Shown here: positions 50,716-61,366 of the stretch, piece by piece
How positions within the stretch are numbered: position 1 is the first letter of the stretch
How the letters are laid out: each line of letters opens with the position of its first letter
Assembly: GCA_963924555.1 (NCBI GenBank)
Contig: OZ004588.1
Span: 4,154,001-4,218,000, forward strand
Reading direction: 5' to 3'
DNA length: 64,000 nt
From: Crambe crambe
Lineage: Eukaryota > Porifera > Demospongiae > Poecilosclerida > Crambeidae
Notes under the pieces: generated by a model
What the model was told of the DNA's origin: nothing
What the model saw: the letters and a program-made list of their open reading frames with translations, nothing else
The model's database searches: none
Position numbers and translations under genes: made by a program

Positions 50716-52221
50716 CTAATTTTTGAAAGTTTTTTTCCATGGACGCCAATATCCACCATTATCAGCCATGTACTTGCAGGCATCCTTTAGAACTGGTAAA
50801 TCTCCGTCACTGTGGTACCCTTGATCCTGCATGTCACGTGATTCTTTAGAATAGGCATTGTACTTGTCCAGCATCTTCTGCAGCAGATCAGGCTGCTCTT
50901 TAGTGAGGTCCTTTTTCTCTCCTGGATCATTGACAATATCATAAAGGCAATATGGATTGCAGTCTTCTCCTTTAGGTCCATCAGTACATGGGTAGTCCAA
51001 TGGAGACCACATCAAATGATCACAGTTATCCCCTTGACTCCCTACTATCAGCTTGTAGTCCCCAGAAATGATGGCCCCTTTACTCGAGTAGTTGTATCCC
51101 AGCACTATCTCGTCATGAGGTGTGGAACTGTTCACACCTGTCACAATGGGCCATACATCCATGCTATCCACTGGAAACTTTCCAGGCCCAGAGTCAGATG
51201 GATCCACTCCAGCAAGCTGACAGAATGTCACGTACCAATCAGCTATGTGAATAAATCCATCTGTAGATTTCCCTTTCATGCTCTCAGGAAGCAAACCACC
51301 ACTTGCAAATGCTAGAGCTCTGACTCCACCTTCAAAAAAAGTTCCTTTAGATCCCTTGAGGGGGTAATTACTCCCCATACATGCAGCACCACCATTATCA
51401 GCCGATACAACAATGATGGTGTTGTTCCACATGCCTTTGCTCTTCAGCTCCTGGATAACATGTCCAGTCACATTATCTGCAGCACTCACCATAGCTTGAT
51501 AGGTACGTCGTTTAGAGCAGGTAGAATTCACAGCATACAAGTCCAGCCACTCCTCTGAAGCTTCAAATGGTCCATGCACATTGTGCAGTGGTAGATAAAG
51601 GAATATTGGGTCCTTTGGATCATGATTTTTAAAGATTTCAGTTAAATCTTTTTCATAAGTGTAGATATCATAAGTTCCATTGCGAGAATCAACATCAGTG
51701 TTCTTCCAAAAGTCCACAGCACATTCTCTTTTTTGGTCCATATGGCTTTCGGCGCCATTCAAAAATCCCGATGAAGTATCAAATCCTCTATTAACAGGTA
51801 AGTAAACAGGATCATAAAATCCTTCATGCCATTTCCCTACCATGTGTGTCTTATATCCTACTGTCTTTAATTTGGCTGGCAACATGGTCATGTTTATGTT
51901 CGCTCCAAGTTGGACATCAGGATGGATGTTATACTGATGAGCGTGGTGAGGCCAGCGTCCAGTGAGGAAAGACACTCGAGAAGGTGAACAATACTTGAAG
52001 ACATAGTGACGGTTTAGTATGAGTCCATTGTCAGCTAGGTCCTGGAAATGGGGTGTCTTAATTGCTGGATTACGGAAACTGACATCTGCATGTCCCCAGT
52101 CATCCACCAGGACAAAAACAATATTAGGTTTGGTTACTGGAGCTGCTGAAGAAATAGCCAAGCTAGCAAGTAATACAATCACTTGGTACATAGCCATGTC
52201 AGAGCTTTTGCCATTATTCAC
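50716..52221 (-). CDS. Arylsulfatase (B/I/J-like), intact copy B of a tandem array
   Basis: A 501-aa uninterrupted frame, the usual sulfatase length. Secreted or lysosomal sulfatases hydrolyse sulfate esters, here possibly of glycosaminoglycan type, using a formylglycine made from Cys. Catalytic landmarks: VLVDDWGHAD with metal-binding D40 and D41, the CSPSR formylglycine motif with C78, TGRWPHHAHQYN, KWHEGFY, LHNVH and SADNGGAACM, followed by FFEGGVRA. A signal peptide (MYQVIVLLASLAISSAAP) begins at residue 11, so the true start may be the Met at 52197 or 52191; the MYQ start is conserved in copy A. Several N-glycosylation sites are present (NMT, NGT, NST, NVT, NNT). Intronless. Its exact substrate cannot be read from sequence. 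Confidence 0.9.
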   Translation of the reverse strand: MNNGKSSDMAMYQVIVLLASLAISSAAPVTKPNIVFVLVDDWGHADVSFRNPAIKTPHFQDLADNGLILNRHYVFKYCSPSRVSFLTGRWPHHAHQYNIHPDVQLGANINMTMLPAKLKTVGYKTHMVGKWHEGFYDPVYLPVNRGFDTSSGFLNGAESHMDQKRECAVDFWKNTDVDSRNGTYDIYTYEKDLTEIFKNHDPKDPIFLYLPLHNVHGPFEASEEWLDLYAVNSTCSKRRTYQAMVSAADNVTGHVIQELKSKGMWNNTIIVVSADNGGAACMGSNYPLKGSKGTFFEGGVRALAFASGGLLPESMKGKSTDGFIHIADWYVTFCQLAGVDPSDSGPGKFPVDSMDVWPIVTGVNSSTPHDEIVLGYNYSSKGAIISGDYKLIVGSQGDNCDHLMWSPLDYPCTDGPKGEDCNPYCLYDIVNDPGEKKDLTKEQPDLLQKMLDKYNAYSKESRDMQDQGYHSDGDLPVLKDACKYMADNGGYWRPWKKTFKN

Positions 52222-52419
52222 TATAATTGGTCACATGTTTAGTTGCTAAGCAAAGCTCAATGAATAATTATTAGTTTAGCACACACACAGTAACTTCAGT
52301 AAGTAAATCAAGTAAGAAATCAGGACGCATAGAGTGATAGCTATGTAGGACACTAGTTAAGTCTTGACAAAAATTAATAGCTAATGACAAAGGAAAATCC
52401 TAATTTTTGAACGCATTTT

Positions 52420-53700
52420 TCCATGGATCCACCATTATTAGCCAGACATCTTTGGTTCTTCATCACTGTGGCACCCTTGATCCTGTATGTCATGTGGTTC
52501 TTTAGATAAGGCATTGTACCTATCCAGCATCTTCTGCAGCAGATCAGGCTGTTCTTTAGTGAGGTCTTTTTTCTCTCTTAGATCATTGACAATATCATAA
52601 AGGCAGTATGGATTGCAGTCTTCTCCTTTAGGTCCATCAGTACATGAATAGTCCAATGGAGACCACATCAGACTCCCTACTATCAGCTTGTTGATGACCC
52701 AGCACTATCTTGTCATGAGGTGTGGAACTGTTCATACCTGTTACGATGGGCCATACATCCATGCCATTCACAGGAAACTTTCCAGGCCCAGAGTCAGATG
52801 GATCTACTCCAGCAAGCTGACAGAATCGTACCAATCAGCTATGTGAATAAATCCATCTGTAGATTTCCCTCAGGATGGATGGATGGATGTTCTGACTCCA
52901 CTTCAAAAAAAGTCATTTGCAGCCCTTTAGAGGATAATTACTCCCTATGCATGGAGCACCACCATTATCAGCCGATACTACAATGATGGTGTTGTTCCAC
53001 ATGCCTTTGTTTTTCAGATCCTGAACAACATGTCCAGTCACAATATCTGACCATAGCTCGATAGGTGCGTCGTTTAGAGCAGGTAGAATTCATAGCATAC
53101 AAGTCCAGCCACTCCTCTGAAGCTTCAAGTGGATCATGCACATTGTGCAGTGGTAGATAAAGGAACATAGGGTCTTTGGGGTCATAGTTTGCAAAAATTT
53201 CAGTTAAATCTTTTTCGTACGCAAGTGTAGACATCATAAGTTCCATTGCAAGCAGTATTCTTCCAAAAGTCCACAGCACATCCTCTTGTTTGATCCATGT
53301 GGCTTTCACCACCATTTAGAAATCCTGATGAAATATCAAATCAGTCCCCTGTTAACTGGCAAGTGCTTTGGATCATAGTAGCTATCCTTCGTGCCATTTC
53401 CCGACCATGTGTGTCTTATATTCTGCTGTCTTCAATTTGGCTGGCAACATGGTCATGTTTATGTTTGCTCCAAGTTGGACATCAGGATGGATGTTGTACT
53501 GATGAGTGTGGTGAGGCCAGTGTCCAGTGAGGAAACACTATGGTTTAGTACGAGTCCAGTTTTAGCTAGGTCCTGGAAATGGGGTGTGTTAGCCAATTGC
53601 TGGATTACGGAAACTGACATCTGCATGTCCCCAGTCATCTACCAGGACAAAAATAATATCGGGTTTAGTTTCTGCAACAACAACCAATCCGGCCTGGTAC
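52420..53700 (-). pseudogene. Sulfatase copy C, pseudogene lacking the catalytic motif
   Basis: It aligns with copy B in broken pieces (YSCTDGPKGEDCNPYCLYDI, QLAGVDPSDSGPGKFPVN, LYLPLHNVHDPLEASEEWLD). A deletion of about 32 bp near 53535 removes the CSPSR formylglycine motif: B reads AGGAAAGACACTCGAGAAGG while C joins AGGAAACACTATGG. Further deletions around 52680, 52827 and 52880-52910 and frame changes destroy the rest. Its 5' end lies close to the start of the divergent gene D. Confidence 0.88.
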
Positions 53701-53752
53701 ATAGCTGCTGAGCATGCGCTAACCGAAAGTTACGAGCCCCACCCACAATAAT

Positions 53753-55341
53753 ATGATTCCTCTGCTTCTGTTGCTCGTGCAGTGCTGTGTTGCATTTGGC
53801 AGCAGACCCAATGTGGTTATATTTATGATCGATGACCTGGGATGGAGTGACATTGGCTACCAAGGAGCAGACTATTCAACTCCCAACATTGACAAGCTTG
53901 CTGGTGAAGGTATACGTTTGAAGCAGTACTATGTCCAACCTATATGCACACCATCAAGAGCAGCTTTGATGACAGGGCGGTATCCTTATCACCTGGGTCT
54001 AGCTCATGGAGTCATCGGTGATGGCTGTCCCTATGGACTCAACCTCTCTGAAGTCACGCTTGCTCAACAGATGAAAAAAGCAGGCTATAACACTCATGCT
54101 GTTGGTAATGATTATTGCAACCTAGAAGTTAGCCATCTTTCACAGAATATATAACTGTCAACCTTTATCCTGTAGGTAAATGGCATCTTGGAATGTGTAA
54201 ATGGGAGTATACGCCTACATATCGTGGATTCGATACATTTTATGGGTACTACAATGCTGCTGAAGATTATTTTGCACACACATGTAATGGTACTTATCGT
54301 GGAGTGAATGTCCATCCCGAGTTAGTTACTGCTGTGGATATGCACAACGACAAAAAACCAGTGTTGGACCAAAATAATACTTATAGCACTCACTTATTCA
54401 CCAAGAAAATCCAAGAAGTTATAATAAGCCATGACTCAAATATCGGACCATTTTTTATTTATGCAGCATATCAAGCAGTCCATGAGCCTTTACAAGTTCC
54501 AGATGAGTATATGGAAAAATGCTCTCATATTCCATACAAAGCATACAATCGACCGATATTCTGTGCAATGATGCAAGCTCTAGATGAAGGAATAGGCAAT
54601 GTTACAAAGACTTTGGATGCTTCTGGTTACCTTGATAACACCATCATTATACTGACCACTGATAATGGAGGCCAGACTGCTAGAGGAAGTAGTAATTTAC
54701 CACTCAGAGGTAACAAGGTCACTGTTTTCGAAGGTGGTGTCAGAGGAGTGTCATTTGTGTGGGGGAAAGTTCTACAAAAGACGAACTATGACTATGTAGG
54801 TCTTATCCACATAACTGATTGGTATCGCACCATTGCTGAGGGAATTGCAGGAGTGAAACTAGGAAATGAAGTGGCAAAGTTGGATGGCTTCAATATGTGG
54901 AGTGCTATCACTCAGAATTTTCACTCGCCCCGAAATGAAATACTGTTACAACTTGATCCACCATCTGATGCATATTCATCACGATTTTTCATTGGTCAAG
55001 CAGCCATCCGTGTAGGGGATTGGAAGCTGATAACAGGACAACCAAACTGTAGCTTGCTTGGAGGTAAATCATTCCCTGATGGTTGTCCAAGTGGTTGGGT
55101 TTATCTGAATGCTACAATGGACTTGCCACCTTCTAACCCTTCATTGGTGTGGCTTTTCAATATAACCAAGGACCCAACTGAACATAATAATGTCGCTGAA
55201 GATCACCCTGACATAGTAGCTGAATTAAAGGCAAAGATTGAGGTTTATAATAGCAGTCATATAGTCCAGATGCATCACACTATTGATCAAGAGTCTAATC
55301 CCAATCTATTCGGAGGAGTTTGGACACCATGGCTTGACTGA
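53753..55341 (+). CDS. Arylsulfatase B-like sulfatase, gene D
   Basis: Exons 53753-54104 and 54176-55341 (GTAATG donor, CTGTAG acceptor, phase 1) give 505 aa. A signal peptide (MIPLLLLLVQCCVAFGS) leads into RPNVVIFMIDDLGWSDIGYQ, the N-acetylgalactosamine-4-sulfatase-type start with metal ligands D27 and D28. The formylglycine motif is ICTPSRAALMTGRYPYHLGL with C65. KWHLG, YRGFDTFYGYYNAAEDYF, YAAYQAVHEPLQVPDEY, LTTDNGGQTARGSSNLPLRG and FEGGVRG follow as in arylsulfatase B. The tail VWTPWLD is also ARSB-like. It is only distantly related to the A-C copies and has one intron where they have none. It points away from copy C, so the region is a sulfatase cluster of two lineages. Sulfated glycans of the extracellular matrix are the likely substrates, by inference. 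Confidence 0.92.
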
Positions 55342-55419
55342 AACTGAATGCATGCTTGTGCACACACTGTTTATTTTATGTATAATTAGCTATGTAGATC
55401 AAAGTTATACCAAGAGTTA

Positions 55420-56562
55420 CTAAGTTTCATGTGGTAGCATACTAACATTTAGAATATCTAAGCAATTATGAGAGTTGCAGCATTGTGAAGATGAAGACTG
55501 ACAAGTGCTACTTTTACTACAACAAACACACAAGTCCTTTCTTATGTCTGGAATCAGGCATGCTTGAATGATGGGGTGGATGACTGAGTGAGAAACTATG
55601 CTGACAATAATAATGAAGTTACTCCAAAGTGGGAAATCATCAGAGCCCTTAACAACAACTTCTATGACACGAATGATTACTGGACTCCAGGTTATTATAT
55701 TGGAGATGAATATAGCCCCAAAGGCACGTGTCAATTGAAATTGCTTGTGGTATTTCTCTTGACGCAGTCTATTTCTGATCGATAAGCTGAATTCTAGTTC
55801 TTTTTCTGCATTTTTAATGCTTCTTTGGATCTTGTAGATTGCCTTCATCTGTTTGTGAGCAATACAGAGTACCCAAGTATTAGTGATGATAAGCATTGAG
55901 AGAGGTACTAAAGCTTCTGAAATCAGCAACACCATGTAGTATATGTTCTTGACAAGGAGTGTTTCCTGATCAAAGTTGGGAGAGCAAGAGAAGGTTTTCA
56001 AGTCATAAGCAATATCTCCAAAGCCAAATAATGGAAATATTGAAAAGAGAACAGATAATAATGACACCAGCACAACAGATACAACAGTTGTTTTCTTAGT
56101 GATGACTTTGCCATAACGTAGAGGTAGCCTGATGTACATACACCTATCAAGTGACATTAAAGCTAGGACATGCACAGTGAAAACTGTCAGTCCTACAAAT
56201 ACTATCCCACTTTGGCAAACCTTACACCTGACATAATCACTGTCACCAAAAATAAACTCTCCAGCAAATCCTGCGACAATAATCTGAGGCAGAACAAGGA
56301 CACATGTGAGGAGGTCAGCTATTGCTAAACTGAGTAGTAAAATTTCAGTTGGTTGCTCGTAGAGTCGCCTTAACAGTATTATCAGTATGATAAGAACATT
56401 ACTTGGCAAACCTATGAGCAGAAAGCTAAGCATGGTTGATGCAGTGAGGATTCCTGTGACCCTGGATGATGGGCTGATATCTCTTGTGTTCCAATATTCG
56501 GGGTTGACTGAATGCCTACTTAAATTCACGTCCAAGCAACTGACATATGTTTCATTTCCCAT
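55420..56562 (-). CDS. Class A (rhodopsin-type) GPCR, intronless, divergent motifs
   Basis: 380 aa with seven hydrophobic segments. TM1 has GLPSNVLIILIILL. TM2 has LLSLAIADLLTC, the conserved LAxAD with D83. In TM3, MSLDRCMYIRLPLRY places DRC (139-141) where DRY is usual, followed by the typical P-L-RY loop. TM6 has FISNIITWSPVII, with W292 and P294 of the CWxP position. TM7 has SVIHPIIQACLIPDIRKDL, HPIIQ in place of NPxxY. A Cys in the TM2-TM3 loop (C113 or C116) and C193 in extracellular loop 2 can make the conserved disulfide. The N-terminus carries NET glycosylation and no signal peptide. The C-tail is Cys/Ser-rich (CVCCSKSSTCQSSSSQCC), a possible palmitoylation cluster. Ligand unknown. 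Tail-to-tail with gene D, stop codons 78 bp apart. Confidence 0.88.
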   Translation of the reverse strand: MGNETYVSCLDVNLSRHSVNPEYWNTRDISPSSRVTGILTASTMLSFLLIGLPSNVLIILIILLRRLYEQPTEILLLSLAIADLLTCVLVLPQIIVAGFAGEFIFGDSDYVRCKVCQSGIVFVGLTVFTVHVLALMSLDRCMYIRLPLRYGKVITKKTTVVSVVLVSLLSVLFSIFPLFGFGDIAYDLKTFSCSPNFDQETLLVKNIYYMVLLISEALVPLSMLIITNTWVLCIAHKQMKAIYKIQRSIKNAEKELEFSLSIRNRLRQEKYHKQFQLTRAFGAIFISNIITWSPVIIRVIEVVVKGSDDFPLWSNFIIIVSIVSHSVIHPIIQACLIPDIRKDLCVCCSKSSTCQSSSSQCCNSHNCLDILNVSMLPHET

Positions 56563-58509
56563 TATTCTTGCTAAAGCAAAGTTACGATAGCCAGATATTG
56601 ATATTAAATAGCTACATAGATTAACTGTAGTCTTCAGTTTTTATTACTTCAGATAGTTTTTACTACTGCAACTTTCAGTTTTCCCATGTCTAGCATGTGA
56701 CTGCATCATGCTCATTCCCTAATACATACACACACAGTACACAACAACATGCATAACATTGATACATTGATAACAGGCAGAAAACCAGGATAGTAGCTGA
56801 TGAAGTTAATATGCTAATATGGAGCTCAACTAAACACTGGGATACAGGACTAGAAGACCAGTTTTCCAGATGAACTTTCCATGGATTAAACATGCAAGTC
56901 TACCAATCATCTAATAAAGGTCAAATAAATGACACATGATCTGTATGTCATTATTTGTGTAAGTGTCACTATAAAATTTCAAAATGGACTCTCATTCTCA
57001 CATACTACACCCTTCAGTCTGAATGATCCTATGGTAAAGGATCATCAATACATCCAATGATCATACTATTATACTACACTTACTTCTATCCAGTCTTAGG
57101 AATAGGAATGGAAATGGTCTCCATGTGACAATCCTTATCAACATGGAATTCAGACTAAATTATGGCAAGCCACACCCTGAGACTCTAGAATTCATGAAGG
57201 CACACACAGCTGTCAGAATGGTGTTTGTGAATTGACTGAGATCATAATTATAGTTGGACTGACTGGTAGCCTTTAACCACATAGCTACACAAGAGATAGT
57301 ATAACCATAGCCACTAAACAGGTATGGGATTTCTTGAACTAGCTGGTCAATTTTATAAACACTAGACTGTGTGTACACAGAATTGACACAGCTACTAGTC
57401 TGGCTAGCATGTTCTTGAAAATCTACACCCCCCAAACTTATGAAATAACTAGTTGAAAAAGATTAGTCCACCTACAGACCTGGGAATTGGATTAGGGTGT
57501 CTTGGAGAATGGAAGTACTAGTGTTATAAGTTCTGCATAATATGATTGGCATATCAATGTAAGAATAACTTACAGTAGCTAGCTACAAAATTTCTTTTGA
57601 ACAGTCCTGCATGGCTTCTGATACAAGCCTTTTCAGGGTACATATATCACAGCCATAACCATTCCAGCTCCTATAAGACCCATAACTTGAGCATGCCTTA
57701 CAGGAAGCCGCCATGTTATAGCTACCTTCGGAAACTGCAATAGCCCAAGAGGCTGTCCATAAGGAATGAGAAATACATAGGTAGTGACTTATGAGGACCT
57801 AAGAAACCTGATGCCCTGCATGAATTTAGTGCTGGTTAGTAGCTAGTGGAGTTACTTGCTGCACTGAGTCCATAGAATGTTTGCAAAATGGCTCTAGTGT
57901 AGGTATTTCATATTCACAGACACACCATGTGCACCATCATCCCTAGGCTTATAAGCCCACCGGCAACCCCTCTAAAAGACAGATCTAAAAAGACAGATCT
58001 TGAATCTAACTGGTTTGCAACCGTTCATGTACTTCAAACTCTATGAAAAAGATAGGAGAGGGCCATTTATATCCCTGCTAGCCCCTGATGACATGTTAGG
58101 CCACCTTCTAATTCTGTGAGTGTGTGTCATTCATGATCGGCCATCCCAACAGAATGTCTGCAGGGTCAGTTCAGTATTGAAGGTAGACTATGAAGTGAAG
58201 TGTCCATCCATTTTCATGACTTAACGGGGGCGTTAGCTTTAGATAGATGAGTGGGTGGCTGCCTAGGCGGCCGGCCGGCCAGGGGGCGGGACGCATGTTA
58301 TTCGTCAGAACTCGTCATAGGTATTTCCTGTCTGATTGACGTCACGTACGATGATCTGATGTGTGGCACCTGGTCGCGGCTTGTACATGTATGGCGCTCT
58401 AACGTCATGTTTTGATTTTCTCAGAATCGCATCTTTCATGCATGTGCTGATACATGCTTGCATCGCCTATTAAATTTTATGCGCAATAGCTACTGCGCAA
58501 AATAACTAC

Positions 58510-58563
<54 letters not shown>

Positions 58564-59171
58564 TAATTATTATATGAAGCCAGGCCTTTTTTTCTAGCTA
58601 GCAAATGAGTCATAGGTGAATGGAGTAGATAGCTAATGATTTAACCTACTAGCTATGATGTAACAGAAAAATCATTGTCATGGACTGGAGGTGATAGTCT
58701 GGGTGAGCAGACCTTCGACAAAGGTCTGCTAGGGAACCTGGTGACATATCGTTTATGCTTCCAGCTAGTACTTCCATCTTTCAAAAGAGAAGGCACATGT
58801 ATCCAACAATAATGGAACTATAATGATAAGAATGGAAACATCCACATCCACGAGATTGGTTTGTATACATTCCACCGGCGCGGCGTGATGAATATGCATA
58901 CCGCCTACGCATCCATGCGCACTTGCACTATGAATGCGATTAGAGTGGAAGCTATACACTCACCGAGAATACCCGGATGTGCCTTTGTTTGCTATATACC
59001 ACGCATTCTGAGTGACGTTTTAGTTTATGACGCACGAAGCACGTCCTGTATTTGTGTGGGAAAAATGCAGCCGCGTTTACAAGGCGGTCAGCCACCCACC
59101 AAACTTACGTTTATCCACATCTACGTCACTAGCATCCCATCGTTGTTGTCTTCCGAGTGCGTGAGTCCGAG
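56563..59171. other. Intergenic: GPCR 5' flank and ETS upstream region
   Basis: No gene seen. Features: GGCGGCCGGCCGGCC (58267-58281), a long AAT microsatellite (58511-58565), AGCAGACCTTCGACAAAGGTCTGCT hairpin-like sequence near 58707, CGCGGCG near 58880 and several CRE-like TGACGT words (58338, 59013). The last 300 bp are a likely ETS-gene promoter. Confidence 0.5.
58511..58565. repeat. (AAT)n microsatellite
   Basis: About 17 perfect AAT units followed by AAAATAATT. Confidence 0.95.
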
Positions 59172-59178
59172 TATAAAA
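59172..59178 (+). promoter_or_regulatory. TATA box of the ETS gene
   Basis: TATAAAA in the context GAGTATAAAACGGAC lies 57 bp upstream of the ETS start codon. This leaves room for a transcription start about 30 bp downstream and a 5' UTR of roughly 25-30 nt. It is the clearest core promoter in the window. Confidence 0.65.
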
Positions 59179-59235
59179 CGGACTTTGCAGACGAGTGATT
59201 GCCCATACCAAGCAAACTATACTAAGAAAGATATA

Positions 59236-60972
59236 ATGGCATCATACTATTCACAAATGATGGTAAGTATATTGCACGCATAGTTGTTAATTGCAATTTA
59301 TTATTTAATATCTCCCAGGACTACTCTGGAGTTCTTTATACTAGTTGTCAATCATCTGTGCCACCATCTACTTTGAATTTAAACAAACCAGGTATAGTTA
59401 CACAAACAGATTAGCTATATTATTTTAGATAGCTACTATATTATTATTATTATTGATGATCAATTTCCAATAATAGGATGCATGGCTGAAGGAGTGATGA
59501 ACTCTTGTGATATGCCAACAGATCCACTTTTTTTTACTAATGGATCTCCCATTTCCGTTCAAAATGAAATCCCGACCAGTTTGAATTCTACTTGGACAAC
59601 ATCAGTTCCACCATATCAGCAACACATTGTAACTCCACCTCCAGAGAGTGAAGGATTTCACACTACTTACCCTTATCCATGGCAAAGTTGTGACCTTACA
59701 ACACCATCCTTTATGCCGTCAACTAGCAATCCACTTATGCACAGAGATAATCACTTGAGTGGGTCATCATTGGAAGAGAGTCCCCTGTCATCCCCTGGCT
59801 CCAGCGATGGAAGCAACATGCAAGTTCTTGATGAAGTTTCTTATATGAATCAAGTACATTTGACTATGCCCCTGACATCTACCTCGCAGTCACCAATTTG
59901 TGACAGTTATGGAATGCATGCAAAAAGTCAAGCTCTTCCTCCTCCCTATGACTACAGCATGATGGCAGGTTATATCCAAAGTACTACCAACAACATAAAG
60001 ACTACAGAAGTGTACGATCTTGGACCTCGTGTTCCTAAGGGGGTCAAAATGCCACAAAGTAAGTACCAGTTAACCAGGAATTCTTGGGGAGCAAAATTAT
60101 TTACTTTATTTTTCACTTTTGTAGGAAAAGGTGGTATTCAGCTATGGCAATTCCTTTATGCTCTGCTTGCTGACTCCGAGAAGAAAAATAGAGATATAAT
60201 TGAGTGGACATCCAATATTCATGAAAAAGAATTTCGTATGCTTGAACCTGAATCCATTGCCATCTGGTGGGGCCATCACAAGAACAAACCCAACATGAGC
60301 TATGACAAATTTAGTCGGTCATTGCGTTACTACTATGATAAAGGAATTTTGAAGAAGATTCCAGGAGAAAGATATGTTTACAGATTCTTGATTGATCCAG
60401 AGCACATGTACCGTCATATTGGAATCTCTGATTGCCGACCCAAGGTGAAGTCCATGCCACAAGCAGCTAAAGCTGCTATGACTAAATACCACAAAGAACA
60501 AAAGATGGATTCACCAATTGTCACTCAAGAGCCAGAAACTCTTGAAAGTGCCAAATCTTCAAGCATTCAAACAGCCAGCCCACAGAGTGTGGACTCGAGT
60601 AGCAGCTATGTGAGTAACTCACTTCAAGTATCTGGATCTATACATAATTCAGTATCAACTGGAAATCTCTTGAAATTAGACAATGGTACCAATCTCAGCA
60701 TGAAGAGAAGCAAATCACTGGAGAACACATGCAGAAATTATCAATTTACTCCATCCCCTTGTTCAGCAACTGCCATGACTGAATTGAACTCTTTTTCACC
60801 TGACCATTCACATAGTCCTAGGAGCACAGTAGTAACCAGTCAAGCAGAGGCTGGATTTTCATCCTCCCATGGACAGATGAACCACACAATTTTCGATGGA
60901 TTACAAAAACTTTTTACAATCCAATCTGAACCTGATAACAGACAGTATGGTTTTACACACCCACTTTCCTAA
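59236..60972 (+). CDS. ETS-domain transcription factor, PEA3/ERG-like domain
   Basis: Exons 59236-59262, 59319-59391, 59477-60058 and 60125-60972 join in frame to 1530 nt, or 509 aa. The ETS winged-helix domain lies at about 231-316: IQLWQFLYALLADSE, then IEWTS, EFRMLEPESIAIWWGHHKNK, the recognition helix MSYDKFSRSLRYYYDKGILK and GERYVYRFLIDPEHM. The GERYVY.F.DPE ending is closest, from memory, to PEA3 (ETV1/4/5) factors, but subfamily assignment needs a tree. No SAM/Pointed domain is seen in the N-terminal 230 residues, which are Ser/Pro/Thr-rich. The C-terminal 190 residues are Ser-rich and low in structure. The last intron (60059-60124, GTAAGT ... TTTGTAG) is 66 nt, a multiple of three, and has no stop, so an unspliced version would add 22 residues right before the domain. 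A good TATA box precedes the gene. Confidence 0.92.
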
Positions 60973-61366
60973 TGAAATTACATCGTTTGCCTTTTTGTGT
61001 CAATGAATTAAAAATACTACTTAAAATGCCACCAACCACTGTGACTATAATTATGCTGCGGCCTTTCCTATTGTGATAAAGTTCATAAAAGAAGTGTAGT
61101 GTCATCCAAATAGTGAACATGCATGGAATACAACTTCCATTTGACCAAAGATAGAAAATCTTAATTAAGCGGCAGTAATTAACGCTATTCTTGGAATAAC
61201 ATCTACTTCACTTCCTAGGGATCATTCAGTGGCTTTGATATCTCATCCAGGTCAAAGTACACCTGTTATGGCCAAAGATAATACACTTCTGTAGAATTCA
61301 CAAAATGATTAATTCTCTGAAATATCTAAATAATCCACACTGTCAATATAGTTACTATAATTATTG
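60973..61366. other. Convergent intergenic stretch, ETS 3' / DARS1 3'
   Basis: No gene seen. AATTAAAAATAC shortly after the ETS stop may serve the plus-strand poly(A) site. Confidence 0.5.
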
